64,000 bases of DNA from Sphingobacterium populi (GTDB lineage: Bacteria; Bacteroidota; Bacteroidia; Sphingobacteriales; Sphingobacteriaceae): NCBI RefSeq assembly GCF_001586775.1, contig NZ_LQXS01000003.1, positions 594,107 through 658,106 of the forward strand. Reading direction: 5' to 3'. The notes beneath the pieces were generated by a model that saw only the letters and a program-made list of their open reading frames with translations, ran no database searches and was not told where the DNA came from. Shown piece after piece: positions 62,619 to 64,000 of this stretch; the stretch's first letter is position 1, and every line of letters starts with the position of its first letter. The position numbers and the translations under genes are program-made.

Positions 62619-63284
62619 ATGAAGACAAATACCAAACTTTTTGCAGACAGAAAACGGACTAATATATTGAGCGTGCCAGAGCAGAAGTTCATCAGCTATT
62701 TAGTGCCGAAAATACCTCAGTGGATAACATCCGATGGTCTTACCGCAATTGGTTTATTTGGTTCTCTAGTGATATTTGCCAGCTTTGTTTTAGCCAATTA
62801 TTTTACAATCCATTTTCTTTGGATGGCACTTATAGGCTTTTTTATACAATGGTTTGGCGATTCTCTGGATGGTCGCATTGCTTATTATCGTAACAAATCC
62901 CGTAAATGGTATGGATTTGCGTTGGACATTGTAATGGACTGGATCAGCACCGTGTTTATTGGCTTAGGTTTTCATCTTTATGTCGAGTCCGAGTACGAGA
63001 TTATGGGCTTTCTGTTAGTGGCGCTTTATGGCTGGGCGATGATCATTAGTCAATTGCGTTATAAGATTACAGATAAATATACGATTGATGCTGGCCTACT
63101 AGGCCCCACAGAAGTACGGGTAGTACTTTGCCTGGTTATAGCTTTAGAGGTTTTTGTGCCTGGAAGCATATTGTACTGTGTTTTCCTAATTTGTACCGCT
63201 TTATTTTTCATTAACTTGGTAGATACCAAAAAGCTCATGGCATTGGGCGATGAGCGCGATGCGCAAGAAAAGAAAGTAATGTAA
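62619..63284 (+). CDS. CDP-alcohol phosphatidyltransferase family membrane protein
   Basis: A 221-residue integral membrane enzyme. The family signature is readable from D81: D81-x2-D84-G85-x2-A88, then G99-x3-D103-x3-D107, with all four metal-binding aspartates present. The arginine normally after A88 is tyrosine (A88-Y89). Six hydrophobic helices are expected. Enzymes of this family transfer a phospho-headgroup from a CDP-alcohol to an acceptor; next to ceramide genes it could build a sphingolipid headgroup, but a phospholipid acceptor is possible. It starts 10 bp after the reductase gene. Confidence 0.85.
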   Translation: MKTNTKLFADRKRTNILSVPEQKFISYLVPKIPQWITSDGLTAIGLFGSLVIFASFVLANYFTIHFLWMALIGFFIQWFGDSLDGRIAYYRNKSRKWYGFALDIVMDWISTVFIGLGFHLYVESEYEIMGFLLVALYGWAMIISQLRYKITDKYTIDAGLLGPTEVRVVLCLVIALEVFVPGSILYCVFLICTALFFINLVDTKKLMALGDERDAQEKKVM

Positions 63285-63295
63285 ATACTGCAGGT

Positions 63296-63694
63296 ATGGC
63301 TCAAGGCGTCAAACAATTTTTAAAAGCACAAGCTTCTGCATTTATTGGCGGAATGGTTGATTACGCTATCATGATTTGCGCTGTAGAGATGTTTTCATCA
63401 CCTGTTAGTACTGCTATAGTCATATCGGGTTCTTTGGGAGCGGTAGTCAATTTTTCGATCAATCGATATTGGGCCTTCAAAGATGATAATACCGCTGTAG
63501 GCGATCAGTTATGGAAGTTTATTATTGTAGTTGTTGGTAGTATTCTTTTGAAATCGCAAGGAACACCTTTCTTGACTAAAATTACAGCTATAGATTACCG
63601 CATAACTCGACTAATGGTCGAGCTAGTGGTTTCCCTAGGTTTCAACTTCACCTTACAAAAGTTCTGGGTTTTTCGAAAAGGAGCTAACCACTAA
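63296..63694 (+). CDS. GtrA-like family membrane protein
   Basis: A 132-residue protein with four hydrophobic segments and the GtrA signature: SAFIGGMVDYAIMICAVEMF, SLGAVVNFSINRYWAFKDD and FNFTLQKFWVFRKG. GtrA-type proteins are thought to move polyprenyl-linked sugars across the inner membrane. Twelve bp from the CDP-alcohol phosphotransferase, it is the last gene of the operon and hints that the lipid made here is glycosylated or flipped. The start codon ATG at 63296 is the only reasonable one. Confidence 0.85.
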   Translation: MAQGVKQFLKAQASAFIGGMVDYAIMICAVEMFSSPVSTAIVISGSLGAVVNFSINRYWAFKDDNTAVGDQLWKFIIVVVGSILLKSQGTPFLTKITAIDYRITRLMVELVVSLGFNFTLQKFWVFRKGANH

Positions 63695-63766
63695 AAAAAT
63701 ATTGAAAAAAATCGTTCTCGTTTTTAGCGAGTTAGCTATGCTAAAACAGGAAAGATTAAAAAAGGT

Positions 63767-63797
63767 TTTGGGAGTGCGAAAGTTTATTCTACCTTTG
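63767..63797 (+). promoter_or_regulatory. Strong tandem promoter P1 (rRNA-type)
   Basis: TTTG at 63767-63770, exactly 19 bp, then TACCTTTG at 63790-63797: a perfect match to the Bacteroidota consensus. The initial transcript (after GCAC) can fold CTCC/GGAG. It is followed 121 bp later by an equally perfect second promoter. The gap since gtrA holds no ORF. Confidence 0.85.
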
Positions 63798-63918
63798 CAC
63801 CACTCCGCAAGGGAGGAAAGATATTGAAAGGATAGAAAAAGCGAGTTTAGGAGGTATTAGCTGCTAAAACGAGCGGATTCGAGCGGGGTTAGATCTTCTA
63901 AATTATTTTCACAAATAA

Positions 63919-63949
63919 TTTGCAGAAACAAAAAAGATTCCTACCTTTG
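63919..63949 (+). promoter_or_regulatory. Strong tandem promoter P2 (rRNA-type)
   Basis: TTTG at 63919-63922, 19 bp, TACCTTTG at 63942-63949, identical in both boxes to P1. Two such promoters in tandem with a purine-rich leader are characteristic of rRNA operons in this phylum. The gene they drive begins beyond base 64000, so rRNA is an inference. Confidence 0.83.
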
Positions 63950-64000
63950 CAATCCCAACCGAGAGGAAGGGAAAAACAAAAAAGATAAAGTTAAGCTCGT

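Noticed and set aside
63719..63745. TTTTAGC/GCTAAAA repeat after the GtrA gene as a terminator
   Set aside because: No T-run follows on the plus strand and the stem is AT-rich; cannot be supported.

Overview
The window is a chromosomal segment of a Bacteroidota bacterium, most likely family Sphingobacteriaceae and close to Sphingobacterium. The evidence is: a dcw-type order murC-ftsQ-ftsA-ftsZ with a long-linker FtsZ; a SusC/SusD pair; FtsA, ParC, FolC and PriA of Bacteroidota type; a serine palmitoyltransferase whose key residues fall at the same numbers as in the Sphingobacterium multivorum enzyme; repeated use of the Bacteroidota promoter signature (TAnnTTTG at -7, with TTTG about 19 bp upstream); and no Shine-Dalgarno-rich leaders. 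I saw no insertion sequences, phage genes, CRISPR arrays or tRNA genes.

Layout. 1-4.8 kb: division genes murC (5' cut off), ftsQ, ftsA, ftsZ, with a cluster of DnaA-box-like sites between ftsA and ftsZ. 4.8-6.4 kb: pyrR-pyrB with a striking perfect inverted repeat in the leader. 6.6-15 kb: an envelope block with a TPR protein, an outer-membrane beta-barrel, an HU-like/TM/SPOR fusion, and ExbB-ExbD-TonB-type genes. 15-24 kb: housekeeping genes folC, parC, an esterase, ansA, tatD, an FKBP lipoprotein and a DHH phosphoesterase. 24-30 kb: a large unrecognised propeller-like membrane protein, a DUF423 protein and priA.

29.9-49.3 kb is the most distinctive region, a glycerol/glycerophosphate locus. 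Reading along the minus strand it holds glpD-glpK-glpF, a SusC/SusD/DUF5689 outer-membrane uptake operon closed by a strong terminator, then a Tat-exported metallophosphoesterase, a lipoprotein GlpQ-type phosphodiesterase and a GlpT-type transporter. A divergent DeoR/GlpR regulator separates this from a second paralogous glpD-glpK-glpF cassette. Both glpD upstream regions carry the same TTTCGTTTT-type motif, a candidate GlpR operator. The genes together suggest capture of glycerophosphodiesters at the cell surface, release of glycerol-3-phosphate or glycerol, import, and oxidation to dihydroxyacetone phosphate.

49.4-58.5 kb: a DUF4886 protein with a class D beta-lactamase, a PCMT-like methyltransferase, a membrane-anchored MutS-like ATPase, an acyl-CoA thioesterase, and an alcohol/aldehyde dehydrogenase-DUF779 operon with a divergent AraC regulator. 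58.5-63.7 kb: smpB, then a probable sphingolipid operon (serine palmitoyltransferase, GNAT-like acyltransferase, NAD-dependent reductase/epimerase, CDP-alcohol phosphotransferase, GtrA). The last 300 bp hold two near-perfect tandem strong promoters of the kind that drive rRNA operons; the transcript they drive lies beyond the window.

Several genes have a -7 box ending only 3 or 6 nt before the best start codon, suggesting leaderless or near-leaderless mRNAs. One small lipoprotein gene in the glp region looks frameshifted.
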